Translations under genes and position numbers: made by a program | DNA from: Tetrastigma voinierianum | Taxonomy: Eukaryota; Streptophyta; Magnoliopsida; Vitales; Vitaceae | Direction of reading: 5' to 3' | DNA: 64,000 nt | Assembly (NCBI GenBank): GCA_016808115.1 | Contig: JAEQBH010000128.1 | Span: 1,488,001-1,552,000 of the forward strand | The notes under the pieces: generated by a model | Told to the model about the DNA's origin: nothing | What the model saw: the letters and a program-made list of their open reading frames with translations, nothing else | Databases searched by the model: none | Part shown: positions 31,425 through 44,924 of the stretch, piece after piece | How the letters are laid out: each line of letters opens with the position of its first letter | Numbering within the stretch: position 1 is the first letter of the stretch

Positions 31425-32880
31425 TGTCTTGTGCTAATAGGAGGGATTATTCCCCTCGTTGTAATCTCTACAAGACATCCTCATAAATATATGATTTCAT
31501 CTCTTGTGAGAAGAAAAGACATGAACAATGAAATCAAAATTATATTTTATTGATTTGGTAAAATACATACTAATAGTAATGGAACTAATTCGTGAATCTT
31601 TTAGGCAATAATCGATTTGTAGGTCTTGACCACAAAGTGTGGGCTCTAAGAACAATCCATTACCTTTTTGCTTTTAAATCTGGGACATAGGAGAATTATA
31701 ACCTCTGAGTGGTCTAACTACTTTAAGCTAAATGTAATGTTTGTTTATAATATTAGATTTAAATAGGCCATAGAATCACTTTACATACTTAGGCACATAT
31801 TTGCTTCATATAAGTTTAATGGTTTAACTTAATTAAAACTCTAGTTTGCTTATTTGGGCTTAGTTCTAACAAAATTCTCACTTACCTAGAATTAAACTTG
31901 AAGGCTCTCATAGGGATCTTTGCTTTCATCCGGCCACCTAAATGGAGTTTCTTTTAGGGTCCATAGTACTTTCAAAATTTTAATCTACCGCATAGATTAA
32001 TCAAACATAATTTCACAATTAAAGTTAGTGAGCAACTATAGTAGACCATTTACTCAAATCAAAGCTTCTCATTCGAATCATTGTGAAGGAATTACGAGCC
32101 TTAGTAATCACTCCACCACTCCCCCATGAATCGATACTATTAATTTCAAACATTATACTATAGAAAATTGGTATCATTTACCTGTAGGGCTACAAAAACT
32201 TGCTGACTTGATGTGGCGGTAAGTTAAGCCCCCAAACTACAGCGAGGCCCGCCACGGCTAGGGACAACTATAATCAATCACCTTTCAAGCTACCCCAAGC
32301 AGTGTACTACCTTGTAATTAGGGTCACCATGGTTCCCATGTTTGGTCAAAGCAAGATTCTATGAGCTAGAGCAAGAAGCCATCCAAGATCACTCTCAATG
32401 ACTATCAATGATAGATGGTCACATGGAGCACCTCAAAATGACAACCTGCTCCCCTCAACTCTCCAATGACCCTCAAGGTTAAGAGCTCATGTGAGATAGT
32501 CACTAGGGGCAAAATCGTCCAAAAATAGTATATGACGATTTGCACTCCTAAGTCTCGTTCAATAAGTACCAAGTACATAATGGTATGATATCCTAGAAAC
32601 CCACTCTAGTAGCTATGACAAACTACTCCCAATAAATAGGTAGATATCATACCATAACTATTTATGGATTGCCAATATCCATGAACCACCGTGAACAACC
32701 TCAAGCACAAGGAACCCATATATGTGTCCTTTGTGCATCCACATCTAGACCTTTGTGTGCTTGAACTAGGCACAGATGAACTGAAAATGCGAAGTATGAA
32801 ACATAATTTTATTAATGCAAACTAATTACATTATAAACCACGAAACTCAAAAACTAGAGGTTACATCCGAGACCTATTTT
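31425..32880 (-). repeat. Probable LTR / 3' noncoding part of the Ty1/copia remnant
   Basis: No coding frame is seen. The minus strand ends ...GCACAAGACA at 31425, a plausible CA terminus. TGTCTTGT at 31425-31432 is complementary to ACAAGACA at 31470-31477, with a nested GAGGG/CCCTC pair. No second LTR copy is present in the window, so the LTR length cannot be fixed. Confidence 0.4.
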
Positions 32881-34142
32881 GTATATTGAGAGACAAACAC
32901 TTTAGACTTAAGTGCTTTAGTAAAAATATCTGCTAGGTTATCCTCAAATGCATTCTTCTCTACTATGATGTCTCCTCATTACACAATCTCTCGAACTAGG
33001 TGATACTTCCTTTTGATATGCTTGCCTTTCCTATGATTCCTTGGTTCTTTGGCTTGTGAAAAAGCCCCACTATTATTACAATACAAGATCATGGGATCAA
33101 CAGCCTTAACTATTACTCCTAATTCCATAAGGAATTTTCTAAGTCATACTGCTTCCTTAGTTGCCTTTAATGCTACAACATATTATGTTTCCATAGTTGA
33201 ATCAACAATACATGATTGCTTGATACTCCTCAGCCAGCAATTGCTCCGCTGATGTAAAAACATATACAGAGTGGATTTGCAAATCTCGAATTGACCTAAA
33301 GTCAAAATCAGTATATCCTATAGTGGCCAACTCATTGCCATGATAAACTAGCATATAATCCCTTATTCTCCTTTAGTACTTGAGTATATGCTTCACATCG
33401 GTCCAATGTTCCTTACCTGGATTAGACTGATACCTACTCACTATTCCAATTGATTAACATATATCTAGTCTAGTACATAACATCACATATAAAATTCTGC
33501 TTCTGAAGCATATGAATGCTTTGTGTTCATGTCTTCTCTCTTGATTGTAGGCACTAGTCTTGAGAAGATTGATTCATAGCTAAAAATTTATAATTCTTTC
33601 TTGGAATCTTTGCATATTAATATAAACAATATACTATTTATATAATTTTCTTGAGAAAGTGCAATAATCTTATTCCTTATATCTTGTATTATCTTAATAC
33701 CTAGAACATATTGTGCCTTTCCCAAATCCTTCATTGGGAATTGAGTAGCTAATTGGATCTTTACCTTAGACAACATCTCAAAGTCATTTCCAATCAACAA
33801 AATGTTGTCCACATATAAAATCAAGAAAACCACTATATCATCTTGCATCATTCTATATACACAAGGTTGCTTTACATTTTGATCAAAACCAAAAGACTTG
33901 ATTACCTTATCAAAACGTTTGTTCCATGATCTCGATGCTTACTTAAGTCCATATATGGACTTATGTAACTTGCATACCATGTGTTCTTGACATTCAACTA
34001 TGAAACCATATGGTTGCTTCATATAGATGTTCTCCTCAAGATAGGCATTAAGGAAGGCTGTCTTGACATCCATTTTCCATATTTCATAATCATAATATGT
34101 TGTAATAGATGGAAGTATTCTGATGGACTTAATCATGGCCAC
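32881..34142 (-). pseudogene. Ty1/copia reverse transcriptase and RNase H
   Basis: Minus-strand order: RT fingers and palm with WKMDVKTAFLNAYLEENIYM and KLHKSIYGLK (34142-33939), then the catalytic block LILYVDNILLIGND (YVDN in place of YVDD) and FPMKDLGKAQYVLGIKI (33851-33588). Next comes RNase H (about 33300-32885), with the typical copia spacing and an ADIFTKAL-type ending. Stops and frameshifts separate the blocks. These domains copy the element RNA into cDNA. The order RT-RNase H at the 3' end, with integrase upstream (34780-35332), identifies Ty1/copia. Confidence 0.85.
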
Positions 34143-34779
34143 TAGAAAAGATTTTCATGTTAAAACCTAATTTTTTGACTATAACCCTTGCCACCAGATT
34201 TGGCTTCTAAATTCCAACCTTTCAAATCTCCCTCATCTCTTTCCATTGACATGACACACAACCAATGGGTTTAGATAAATCCCGCAAGAGTCAGACATTA
34301 TTATTAGAATACATGGATTATAATTCTGATTTCATAACCTCTTTCCAAAAGCTGGAATCCTTTTCATTATTTGCTTTGTAGTTTGTAGCAATATGGGATC
34401 ATCCCCTTGTGACTCCAAGGCTGTCGAAGATGATTTTCCCATCAACGTGAGCTTAACAAGTGGTCTAATGACCCTCCCACTACAACAAGACATATTTGGT
34501 GTATCAATATCAAGTATTAGTGGTTGTGGATCAATATGTACAACATTATCTTGGTTACTTGGGGATTAAATCTTTCCCATCCATTCATTCATATCCCTAA
34601 TTATGTGATTCATGATGTATTCTTCTATGAACTGTCCATTTGTACTCATAAATGCCTTCATAATTCTGACTTTATGTCTAACTTTTTAGATGACTACTTT
34701 AATACATAAGTGGGACAACCCCATATGCAAATATGACTTAAACTAAGTTTCCGACCTGTCCACATTTCTATGGGTGTCT
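34143..34779 (-). pseudogene. Ty1/copia integrase-RT linker
   Basis: Degraded linker between the integrase and RT domains. Short copia-like fragments are visible on the minus strand, but no domain boundary can be set. No other gene is seen. Confidence 0.45.
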
Positions 34780-35332
34780 TTGGTACTGACTTGGATGAGA
34801 TCATATTCTATTTTATAAGTTGTTGTCTCTAGGGCACATCCCTAAAAGGATAAAGGTAATGTGGAAAAACTCATCATTAACCTTACCATGTCTAATAAAG
34901 TTTGATTTCTTCTTTCCACCACTCCATTTTGTTGTGGAGTTCCTAAAGAACTAAACTAAGATACATCATACTCATAAGAAATGAAAGAAACGAATTTCCA
35001 ATAGGCGTATATACTCACCACCTCGATCAAAATGAAGTGATTTTATGTGTGTTTCCACTGGTATTTCTCGCTCAATAACAAAGTTCCTTGAATTTATCCA
35101 AGTTCTCATATTTCTCCTTCATTAGGTACACATATCCATATTTTTAGTAGTCATCAGTAAAAGTGATGAAATACTCATAGTCACCTCTTGCATGGACACT
35201 AAATGGCCCACACACATTTGAGTGTATCAAATCCAAACATCCCCTAACTCTAAATCCTTTGGCAGTAAAGGATTTCTTGGTTATTTTACCTTGAATACAA
35301 TTCTGACATAGTGGTAAGTGCTCTAGGGTCAA
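34780..35332 (-). pseudogene. Ty1/copia integrase
   Basis: The N-terminal end shows LCQNCIQGKITKKSF, then DLIHSNVCGPFSV and YFITFTDDY with the catalytic Asp (35332-35144). The downstream part, near 34900-34960, reads GTPQQNGVVERRNQTLLDM, the signature around the catalytic Glu. Integrase joins cDNA to the chromosome. The middle is shifted and broken. Confidence 0.8.
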
Positions 35333-35393
35333 AGTGGCTAATGGTCCATACTCACTAGTCTTTGTATTATTTTCAAATTTATGTGACTAAGCC

Positions 35394-35720
35394 TTAAGTG
35401 TCACACCTGAGTTTGATTGATACCAAACTTTTTTTTTTCAATGATTTTTCCATATTATCAACTTGAATCACAACATAATCAATAGGATATAGATTATTCA
35501 TCAATGTGCCACATGTGACAACTTCATTTTCTTTTGTAATATAAACAAAAGTTTTATTAAAAGAAACTGAATAACTGTCATTAAATAATTTAGAAACTGA
35601 AATTAAATTCTTTGTAGAGTCTGAAACAAACAAACAATCATGCAAAACCAAAGCTGAATTATTCAAAACACTACGACTAAGATCCCTTAAAGCTATGACT
35701 GATTGATGCTAATACAATGA
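35394..35720 (-). pseudogene. Ty1/copia protease end and pre-integrase zinc region
   Basis: The frame contains ALVLHDCLFVSDSTKNLISVSKL, the standard stretch after the copia protease active site. The pre-integrase part follows. The gag and the protease catalytic end are missing: copia similarity stops before 35886, where the AthP1 LTR begins. The element is 5'-truncated. Confidence 0.75.
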
Positions 35721-35786
35721 AGACAAACATATTTATTTTGAGATCAAATTGGTGTTGGTCAGCATGTGATCATTACTAGCATAAGA

Positions 35787-35822
35787 TATGTATAATTATA
35801 TGTATAATTATATGTATAATTT
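35787..35822. repeat. 12-bp tandem repeat, three copies
   Basis: TATGTATAATTA repeated three times with one end change. It lies in AT-rich sequence at the truncated end of the copia remnant. Confidence 0.85.
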
Positions 35823-35885
35823 GTATTGATAATATATAATAAAAAGTTCAAAATTATACACATCAGTACAAGATAGAATAACTTC

Positions 35886-37870
35886 TGATGAGTATGAAAC
35901 TCATATAAATTTAAGTCTATTTTTGCATACATATTTGATCCCTTAATGTTTAATTTAATGTAAAATTATGGAATATTCACCAAAATTACTGTTTTGCAGG
36001 AATCAATATCAAAAGAAGCAAAATGAGCAAGAAAATGTGCTTAATTGACTAAGGCATGAAGCAAGGAAGGTTGCGACATCACAATCATTGTTGCAATAGC
36101 TAAAAAGACCAAGGAGAAAACAGTCTAAAGATCGACCTCTAACGCTATCTCACGACGCGGAAGGTCGGATGGCATAAGTTGTGTCGCGACATTGCAACTT
36201 AGCCGCGACACAAATGTAAGTCCCTAAAGAAACAACTAGACAATATTAGAGCACTCGCAAACTTATCGAAATTCATCTAACATGAGTGTTCGGCCGGGAG
36301 ATATCATGACAATATCACGACACCTTCAAGACCAACCAACTGACTCATAGTGACTAAACAAATGTATTGGTGTATGACATTCATTTAAATTCGACAGGTT
36401 GTATATCACAGGGCGTGTCTTTGATAGACCTTTAAGACACAAGATAGGAAAGGAAGGTCACGATAGTCTCAATTCAATCTCAAAGGCAAAATCATTAATG
36501 GAGCGTTGCAACATTTTATCAGAAACAATGCCTAGACACATATGAAGCGTGTCGCTGACCTTGATAGAATGTATGACATACTCTAATAAATCATATGACT
36601 TACATTGAGTCCAAAATCTCTACTTAAATTAGGCCTGATGATTAAACTATAAATAGGAAGCAATAGGGCGCAGAAGAGCAACACGGGATAGAGAGAGCAA
36701 AAAATTTTTTTTTGTAAAGTATTCTTATTAAGAGTTTTTTAGTAGATCAAAACTACAATTTTTTTTTTTTTTTAGAATAGTTGATCTAAGTTGAGTGTTT
36801 AGGGAAAGAATATTGAAATCCTAGCTCCATTAGTGTCAAAAATTGAAGAGAAGCAGAAAAAATTGTTTTAATTCCTTTTCCTCATTTTCTCGATTATAAT
36901 CATAATGAACTTGTTTAACCGACTTGTCATTGTTATGTGTTATACGATGATGGAAGACTAAGCTCCCTCTGGGAAGGAATTGGTCATGTGATTATTATGT
37001 TTGCAAGAGTTTAATGTAGGTTATGGCTTTGAACCCTGAATTGACATAATTGGTTTAGAAATGTATGATTTATTAATTCTATGAACCAAAGGAGCTGTTC
37101 TAAAGCCCTTCTTTTAAGGATTCCCTCAAGTGACAACTGAGATGTGTTCCCGAAGATAAGGATAGTGATCTCTTGATATATGAAATTAATATGTTGAGAA
37201 CTTGTCTCATTTTAATCAAAATACTTAGTTTTTGTCTATGGAAGTGGATATATTGGTTAATTTGCTAGAGTGATGGACTAATTATGTTGGAGGAAGCTTG
37301 TGTTACCCTGGTTTTTGGAGCAAGTTAACTTCAGTCCTAAGAATTGTGTGAAGAGTCTTGGTTTGGGAAGTCATTCAAGGCTTAAAGGGAATCAAATCCT
37401 AAAAGTAGCTTTTTAGACATGTAGTCCTAACTTTGGGGCGTGGTGGTCTAAATTGTGAAAAGTATCTCAGAATTGGATGAGGTTTTCAAGACATACTAAG
37501 AAATACCCTTGGACAAGTCCAAGATTGACCCATATGATTTCATATGATAATAAATAATAGTCACATTCACTAATTCATTCCTAGTATTTTACTCAAATCT
37601 TGAAATTTCTAGATGTTTTAGATATGGACATATTTAAGAAAAGAAAGAACTGACACTTTGTTTTTTATTCTATTAAATAGTTAGTTTACAAGTCTGCATT
37701 GGAGTTCAAAATGGTATACTTAGTAGTCACCCAATCTTTTGAAATTTCCTCGGATCGTTTGTCAGATGCGATATCTAGACTTAAAATGTTTGACTTTTCT
37801 TAGTTTGTACTTGCATTAAAAAATGCCAAGTGAAGATTAAATATTCAAAAGTAAAAAGATAAAACGATTG
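35886..37870 (+). repeat. 5' LTR of AthP1
   Basis: Starts TGATGAGTATGAAACTCAT, with U3 palindrome remnants at about 36070-36560 and the TATA box CTATAAATAGG at 36648-36658. The U5 end is uncertain: no clear PBS is left, and the boundary is placed by comparison with 47645-49728. Confidence 0.7.
36070..36560 (+). promoter_or_regulatory. Decayed palindromic-motif array in U3 (AthP1)
   Basis: Scattered TGTCGCGACATTGC, CCGCGACAC, TGCGACATC and similar variants upstream of the TATA box. Fewer intact copies than in the internal array of Athila A. Confidence 0.6.
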
Positions 37871-38199
37871 TAACTCAGGTGCAGGCGTGGATCTTGGGGA
37901 TGAACATAGATTGTAGACTAATATTCCACTTTAAAGAAATTTAACTAATTTGAACATTTGTTTATCAAATTCTTAAGGTAATTCGATATCTTCGACTTAA
38001 GTTGTGATCATTCCCATCAGTGATCTTCTTGTGGTTTGAGGAGGCGTTTATTGTTGTAGGTGCCTGCTTCTGTCATAGGAAATCATAAAGTGAGCTATTA
38101 CCATAGACCTTTGAAATAGAGGATGAGTAAGGAATCTAAAGAAGTTGAGAGAAGTTGAGAAAGCAACTATGGCTGAGCAAAGATATGTTACTCAAAACA

Positions 38200-39200
38200 T
38201 TCCTATAGTAGCAGTAGGGGGACTTCAATAGAGGTAAAGAACTATGGACCTTCTTATAGAAGTAGATGATTTAAGAGATAAGTATATATTAGTAAGGCCT
38301 ACCGAACTTGACAACTTTGGTGACCTACCACAGTGTATGGATTGCAACGAAATCGGTTACAGGGCATCAGAACGAGGCCCTAATGAAACTCACGAAGATT
38401 TCGAGGATGGCCTTTGGTGAAAATGAATGGTGCAATCGTCATAATCAGGCTGGTCTTTGCTTTCTTTTCACGAGGGACTGGTGCCATGGTTTAGATCATT
38501 TACCATGGTTTAAGTATGAGAAGTGGAAGGATTAGTGGGGCTTATCTTGTAGCCAATTCTTCCTCATGCTCCTAACTTATGAGAAGAAAGGAGATCAGTC
38601 TTGAGCAGGGAAAATGAATCAATCTATAATGTAGCAGGAGAGATATAAGCAATGGCGAGGCCTCTCATTCAAGATTGTTTCAAAATGACACAGATAGGTT
38701 GCTCTTACCAGCATTATGAATTACACTTCAAAGGTCCTAGTAAGGTACAACTCTGCAGTTTATTCGAAGGAAGTGTTAAGAAAAGAAACAGCTTAGCTCA
38801 TAAGGAACTGCAAAAGCAGCTAAGGGTTTCATCTTTAAGCCTCGGGGAGTAGTGTGGGTCGGATCATGGGGTGTGGTGAAGTGAACAAGATATGTGAATC
38901 ATTTTGAGGCAAAGCTAGATGCCATAATGAATAGAATGATCACGCAAGAGAGAAGAAGTCATTCAATTAACGAAATGGCGATTGTAAATGGTGCTAAGCA
39001 AAATAGTGTTCTTGACGAGGACCTTGAAGGGTCGTATCGAGTTGAAGAAGTCAGTCACTGAACAGGCCCAAAAAGTTACCAGCTTCAAACCTAACAACAA
39101 CTTACCTACCCACTACACACTAGCTCTTAGGAACCATGAGAATCTTTCTTATGGAGGTAGAAATCATCAAGGCCAAAGACCAATTAAAAAATAGTGGCAA
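38200..39200 (+). pseudogene. gag remnant, AthP1
   Basis: Pieces match the Athila gag of AthP2 and Athila A in order: 'ggtaaagaactatgga' leader, 'acagggcatc...gaggccctaatga', 'atggcctttggtgaaaatgaatgg', and a later part with 'acaacttacctacccactacacac' shared with 51960-51990. The frame is shifted at many places and contains no long open stretch. Single copy here, in contrast to the duplicated gag of AthP2. Confidence 0.65.
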
Positions 39201-39479
39201 TTACCATTCCCTGAAACATTTCAGAGGATAATATTAAATAAGGAAATACAAGGCGGAGAAGACCACCATGATTTGAAGAACAGTTGAGTTATATGGCATA
39301 TAACAAAAGGATGCTCAACCTTCATGAACAAAAGTTTGCTGAACTTGATGTTTTTCAGGAAAACTTAAATGCTTCTTTAAAAAACCTAGAAACTCAAGGG
39401 GGGCAGCTTGCCTAAACCTTGCAAAACCAATCCATGGATTCCTTCCCCTGATAAAAAAAACAAAGTATATTATTACTAG

Positions 39480-40300
39480 TGGCAAAATTTACCTGAAGTT
39501 AAAGGAAGTTGAGAAAGGCAAGCGAAGAGGAAGTGAAATGAAGATCATAACCAAACAGCTTGATGAGAGGCGAAAGATGAGACATCACGCATGAAATGCG
39601 GCGAAAAAATGGAGTTAAGAATTTCAACATAGACAGTGAGAAAGTCCAGTTTATCACCTTCTAATACTCTTTCCTCGAAATGGCAGTGGCCAGACCATTG
39701 ATTTTAAATTTTAGACATATTCGATGAAAGTTATAGATAAACATCCCTTTTGTTGAAGCTTTGGCTCAAATGCCATACTATGCTAAGTTCATGATAGAAA
39801 CAATCAACAATAAGAGGAAATTGGATGAATATGGAATAGTAAGCTTATCTGCAAAGTGTAGTGCAATTATTTAGAAGAAAATGCCCATAAAAGCAGAATC
39901 ATGAAACTTCACCTACCACCCTATTTAGGAAACCATGAATTGGGAAGCACTTTGTGACTACGATTGCTGTATTAATTTGATAACTATCAATTGTTGAAAA
40001 AGATTAAGTTTGGGTTAACCTACGTGTCATCTAAATACCAAGCAGTCAATGACTCAGCAGAGGCATTATTGAAGATATGTGTAATAAAGTGGGAAAGTTC
40101 ATTTTCTAGTGGAATTTGGCGTTGATAAGGAGGAAGACCAAACAGTACCATTATGGCATTTGTTTTAGCCACAGGTGCAACATTAATTGATGTGAAGAAG
40201 AACTCACTCAGGGTTTGGCTGAAAATAATTAAACTTTGGTCAAAATTTAACCAACCTTGATTTGGAAGAATAATATGAGAGTTGATGATCATGATTCCTA
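39480..40300 (+). pseudogene. Protease region remnant, AthP1
   Basis: Matches 54480-55200 of AthP2, for example 'ttggctcaaatg(c/t)ca...ctatgctaagttcatga' and 'actttgtgact(a/c)', but the protease frame is broken. No active-site motif can be read. Confidence 0.55.
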
Positions 40301-40779
40301 TTTGAAGCTGAGTATGGTTTTATAGGAATTAGATCACTCTGAAGAGGATACATGTTCTAGAGTCACTATCATAGGAAAGACTTGGATGGAAAAAACTATT
40401 TGAAATCTTAAACCTGAACAATGTGTGGAATTTATGATGGAGGATGGAGGGTGTAAGGAATTACTGAGTGGGGAGGTGAGAAACTTTTGAAGGCTCAGAA
40501 GTCAATCTGAAAAACTACTGTATAAGTGTTATTCTTGGGAGGAAGAAAATCTAAACAGTGATCATGGCATGCATCAACCCAGGAAGAAGAGGAAGTGGTA
40601 TAGGCTCTGAGAAAGCTAAGAAGCTGAGCTGATTGTGGAAGGGTTCTGAGGATCATTGTATTTTGTACTTAAATTATGAGAAGTGTGACCTTGTGAACAT
40701 CAAAGGAATAAATCTGTCTTACAATGAATAGAAATAGTGGAAGGCTGTCCTCAAATGATAATCTAGATTCATTGCCCAT

Positions 40780-42770
40780 TTGAGATAAATCATGGAGTAT
40801 AACTGGAAGGTTCATGTGGTCCACAAAAAGGTGGTTTACAGTTATTAAATGAAAAAATCGATTAGTTCTACAAGAGCATGAATGCAGGGTGAAATATCTT
40901 CAAACTCTGAGATTTAAAGCAGCACATATGAAAGGATCATTATCTTTACAATTCATCGACACATGATCAGTTGCGATTACCAATATTGTTTTTAGGATGA
41001 ATTGTCAGTTCACAACTGGGCCCGCTGTAATCTTTGTGGTTGAAGAAGAAACCACATTTTATATATATGGCACTTTCAGCGCTAAGGATGCGTTTGGATT
41101 CTATAAATACTCCAAATCTACGAACAAAGACGCGCAGTGTCATGTTCTGAGTTTAGTGGAGAATAATGGAATGTTATGGATGATTTTAGTTCTTTGAACA
41201 CGGCTTTGAAATTTACTAGGATCTATGAATTAATTTCAGATGTAAAAGGAAAATTCTTGTGGATTGGAAAAGACCTTCATGAGTGGAATAATGTTGGGTA
41301 CAGGATTGGTGTAGTTTGAAAGTTGATCAATAAATCCTTTCTTGTTGACCTTGGTTCCACTCTATAGTGAGAAGGGTGAAGGCTTTCTTGGATTATATCT
41401 TACTTCAGATTCGAAGATAGTTAGATATTATCTTGAGTTATTGAAGGAACCTAAAATTTGATTTGTTGCATCTAAATTCGTTGATGAATCAAAGCTAGAC
41501 TGTAATAAGCGCATCAAACAGCTACTAAATTGAGCTGAAATTTTGGGAATCATTGATGCTGATGACTCTATGGGTGAGCATTGGGACGGAAGATTGAAAG
41601 AACCTTCAAAATATCTCATACCTTGGCAAAACCTTCAATGAAGCTCAGAGAATTATTCAACTACAGATAAAGGAGATGTTGTGATCTGCATTATAGAAAT
41701 TAGATAAAGACATCTTGGGTTTCCATGTTATTATCATCAGACTATCAAGAATCATATTATGGAAAAAAAAGAATACTAAACTAAGTTGATCTATCTGGTT
41801 TTGTTATTGCAAGAATTTGAATATAGAATGAAAATAAAAGGGAGTAGCAATCTGATTGCAGACCCGCATTTATCAAATAGAAGAAATCTGACTGAGCGAG
41901 AAGGAAGGCAGAGTGAAAAGTTTCTTTGTTGAAGTTCCTTTGGTAAATTCTTCATAATGTATTGATTAGTAAATATCTAACTTATATAGTATTGTATAAA
42001 GTTACATATCAATAAAAGAAAGAATTTAGAGGCATGAAGCTGATTTTTAATACGGGATCATAACTTCTTTTGGAAGAAGGTGCAAATCAAATTGTCGAAG
42101 TTATCATTTGTAGGCAGTTGGAAGTGTGACAGCATACTCAACCTTAATTGTGGAGGTCATGTTTGAAGGACAAAGGACAACAAACAAAGATCATAAATCC
42201 CATTCTATGCAAATTGTTTAGAGATAACTGAATCTGGTTGTGGTGTGACCTGATAAAAGATGATGGCTTATCTGTGGAAAGATAAGTGCCTCTATAAATA
42301 ATCTTGGACTCTATAGTTGCACCTGCAGGGAATGAATTTCTGGGACCATTTCCACCATCTTATAAAGACATACATTCTCTTTGTGGAGATTGGTTCTATC
42401 ATAGGGATGTTGGCTGGGTTGTGCATGAGGTTATCAGAAGGACACTTAATCAGAAGATGCTGGAGCCTAGAGAACTATTGTATCCAATGACAAGTGCTTT
42501 TCTCAGAAGCTATTTGCAAAGCTCTCTTAGGTAAAAATATAGGGTAAGGCCTTATAGGTCACAAACATCATCCTCAAATCAAATGGACAAGATGGAAGTG
42601 TCTAATGAGAGATAAAAGAACATACTAGAAAACGATTAAGATACAAGCATGAAGGACTAGTCCTTGAAGCTAGATGATGCATTATGGAGCTACGGGACTA
42701 CTAAGAAATCCTCTTAGGGTTAAATCTATAGAAGTTCATTTTTGGAAAATCTATGTTTACTCTTGGTGGA
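40780..42770 (+). pseudogene. RT, RNase H and integrase remnants, AthP1
   Basis: Collinear with 55980-58100 in AthP2: 'aaaccttcaatgaagctcaga' (RNase H, about 41628), 'gggagtagcaatctgattgcagac' (RNase H to integrase link, about 41840), 'ccaccatcttataaagacatacattctc' and 'catcctcaaatcaaatggacaagatgg' (integrase, about 42350-42590). The only open piece is 42304-42534. Catalytic motifs are not intact. Confidence 0.65.
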
Positions 42771-43576
42771 ACACAAAGCTGGGTATGACGTTAAGAAGCT
42801 GAACTTTTAACTTCAAACTGAAGAGAAGAAAGACTACTCCAGGTTGAATGATTGAAAGGAATTAAATAATGAGGCTATATTCAATGCTACACAATTCACA
42901 AAACCAAAACTACTTTACAGTCTCTTTTTAACAAGGCCTCTGACTCTTCCCAAAATTAAAATCAAGATAATTGATCCTTCTCATAATGCATCTTAATTTT
43001 ACACTGAACAGTCACACTAAAGACGATTGAAAGGAATTTAAGTGAATTAAGTATGTGACAATAATGGGTGTGATGTTGAGGGGCCCAGAATATTACATGG
43101 GAGAATATTGATGAGAGGCGGTGGGGTGGCTGAAATTTGGAAGATTTTTGTTTGAAGACTTGATCAAGACTGTTATCTCTAACTCAAGGCACTAAGCAGA
43201 GGAAATTTGGAACAAACAATTTTAATTCCAGTGTTCTTGAAGATCTTGGATAGAGTCTAATGATGAAGATGTAATCCTGACTTAAAATTCTGGACAGTTG
43301 TTCACTTTCCTTGCATATATTTCTATTCACTGCAGCCAAACGCCAATTTTTCAAGGTGAAATGCAGGCTAAGTGACCATGCTTGATTGATTGTCTAGATA
43401 CAATCATTTTTGTTAATAACTGATTTTATTTGAGTTTGTTTTATCTGAAGTGGTATGTTGCCTTGCTTGAAAGTTTATGATGAAAGGGTGAGACCAGGCT
43501 CAAAAAATTGAAGAGATTGTGATGTCAATGATAACTAAGCTGAAATTCTAGACTCCTGAAGATTTAAACACAAAAA

Positions 43577-43609
<33 letters not shown>

Positions 43610-44904
43610 GTTGATAATTCTATTTTTCTTGAACATTTAAGTTCTAATGAACTAAAAGCATTACACATATTTGATCACTAATATAGCTAACTACAAATTC
43701 ATGGCCAGTTTAGACATCCAGACATCCTGTCATAATTTGGTCTCAAAAGGTCTAGAACAGTGTCGACATTATTCACTAGATCAAATCTAGGCAACACATA
43801 TAGCTGGAAATTGGCCAGGCATCTTGGAAAGGTTGTGCCTTAAGCCTACCATAGATATCTTTGCATATAGAAGTATTTTATTATTAAATGTCAATTCAAA
43901 TATTAAACCAAATGAAAACCTTAATCCTCCATTAAATATGGTATGTAGTAAAGGCATAGCATTTTCAATTGCAATATAGTGTATGATGACGATGGGACAA
44001 TTTTAGGGATGTTATAGAGTAAATGAAAGAAGGATAGTGGGACATGAAAGGATGAAGTCATTGAGATAAAGAAAATAAGTGCAAAGATTGCAAAGAAAAA
44101 TACAAAGTTATGATTCTAAAAAATTTATCAGAGGGGTGTGTTTTGTCTTGTAGCCTTCCTCACTTTAATGATAAGTTCTTGGGATTAACACTTCCTATTA
44201 CCTAATGCCAGCCCAGCATCAGTTCTTAACCCAAAAGCTGCTAGAGACGGTGAAAACAGAAGGAAAAACATTGCATCATTCACAAAACCTTGCAATGGAA
44301 AGAAGAGCTTGGTGTGAGAACTAAATTCAAGAGAATAAAAGTGGTAAAAAAAAATGCCACAATGGAGTAAAAATGATGCAGAGCTGGATTCAAGAGATTA
44401 GCAGGATGTTGATTTTGGTAATGGAGGATGAAAAGTGTGAGTGTCAAATGTTGAGTAATGTCTGCTTTTGGTAAACTTGAGCCCTAAATGTCAGTGCATT
44501 TATTTTAAACCATACATTACAAGCTAAAGACTATTCTATCTACGAGGTGGTCTTTTTAGCACATTAAGTGGAGAATAATGATATTTAACAAGCTTATGGG
44601 ACTTAAGTCAATCCAAGGAGACTTTCATTCATGTACATAATATCTCAAAAGATTACCAACATGCAAATCTGTTAAAAAGGAAAGACCAACACACACTCAC
44701 AGTCGGGGTAAATAATTAGTTGTTTTCAGTGAGGCCCTATGTTTAGTGACAATTAATCATTTTCTTCTCTGGGTTGAAGTTTTAAAATTCATATCACAAT
44801 TGGCAATTCATTGAATTCAAGTGATATATTTAAGTGATGATGGAAAGAAAATGGCCTTAAAGTCTAACTAAATTGAGGACAATCAGGAACTTTTTATGGG
44901 ACAA
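42771..44904 (+). other. 3' noncoding region of AthP1
   Basis: Matches 58350-60250 of AthP2, including 'gtgttttgtcttgtagccttcct' and 'gggacttaagtcaatccaaggagactttcattc'. No gene seen. Contains the (AAT)n tract at 43577-43608. Confidence 0.6.
43577..43608. repeat. (AAT)n microsatellite
   Basis: About ten AAT units after an A-run. The same site in AthP2 (about 58817-58835) has a longer A-run and only two ATA-type units, so the expansion is specific to this copy. Confidence 0.9.
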
Positions 44905-44908
44905 GCAA

Positions 44909-44924
44909 AACTTAAGTTGGAGTT
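44909..44924 (+). other. Polypurine tract remnant of AthP1
   Basis: AACTTAAGTTGGAGTT directly before the LTR start TGATGAG; a degraded form of the tract at 9196-9214. Confidence 0.6.

Noticed and set aside
31428..31432. CTTGT as target duplication of Athila A (with 6880-6884)
   Set aside because: The 5-mer matches, but it lies inside an inverted repeat of the probable copia LTR end and would require a non-CA LTR terminus. Not used to set the boundary.
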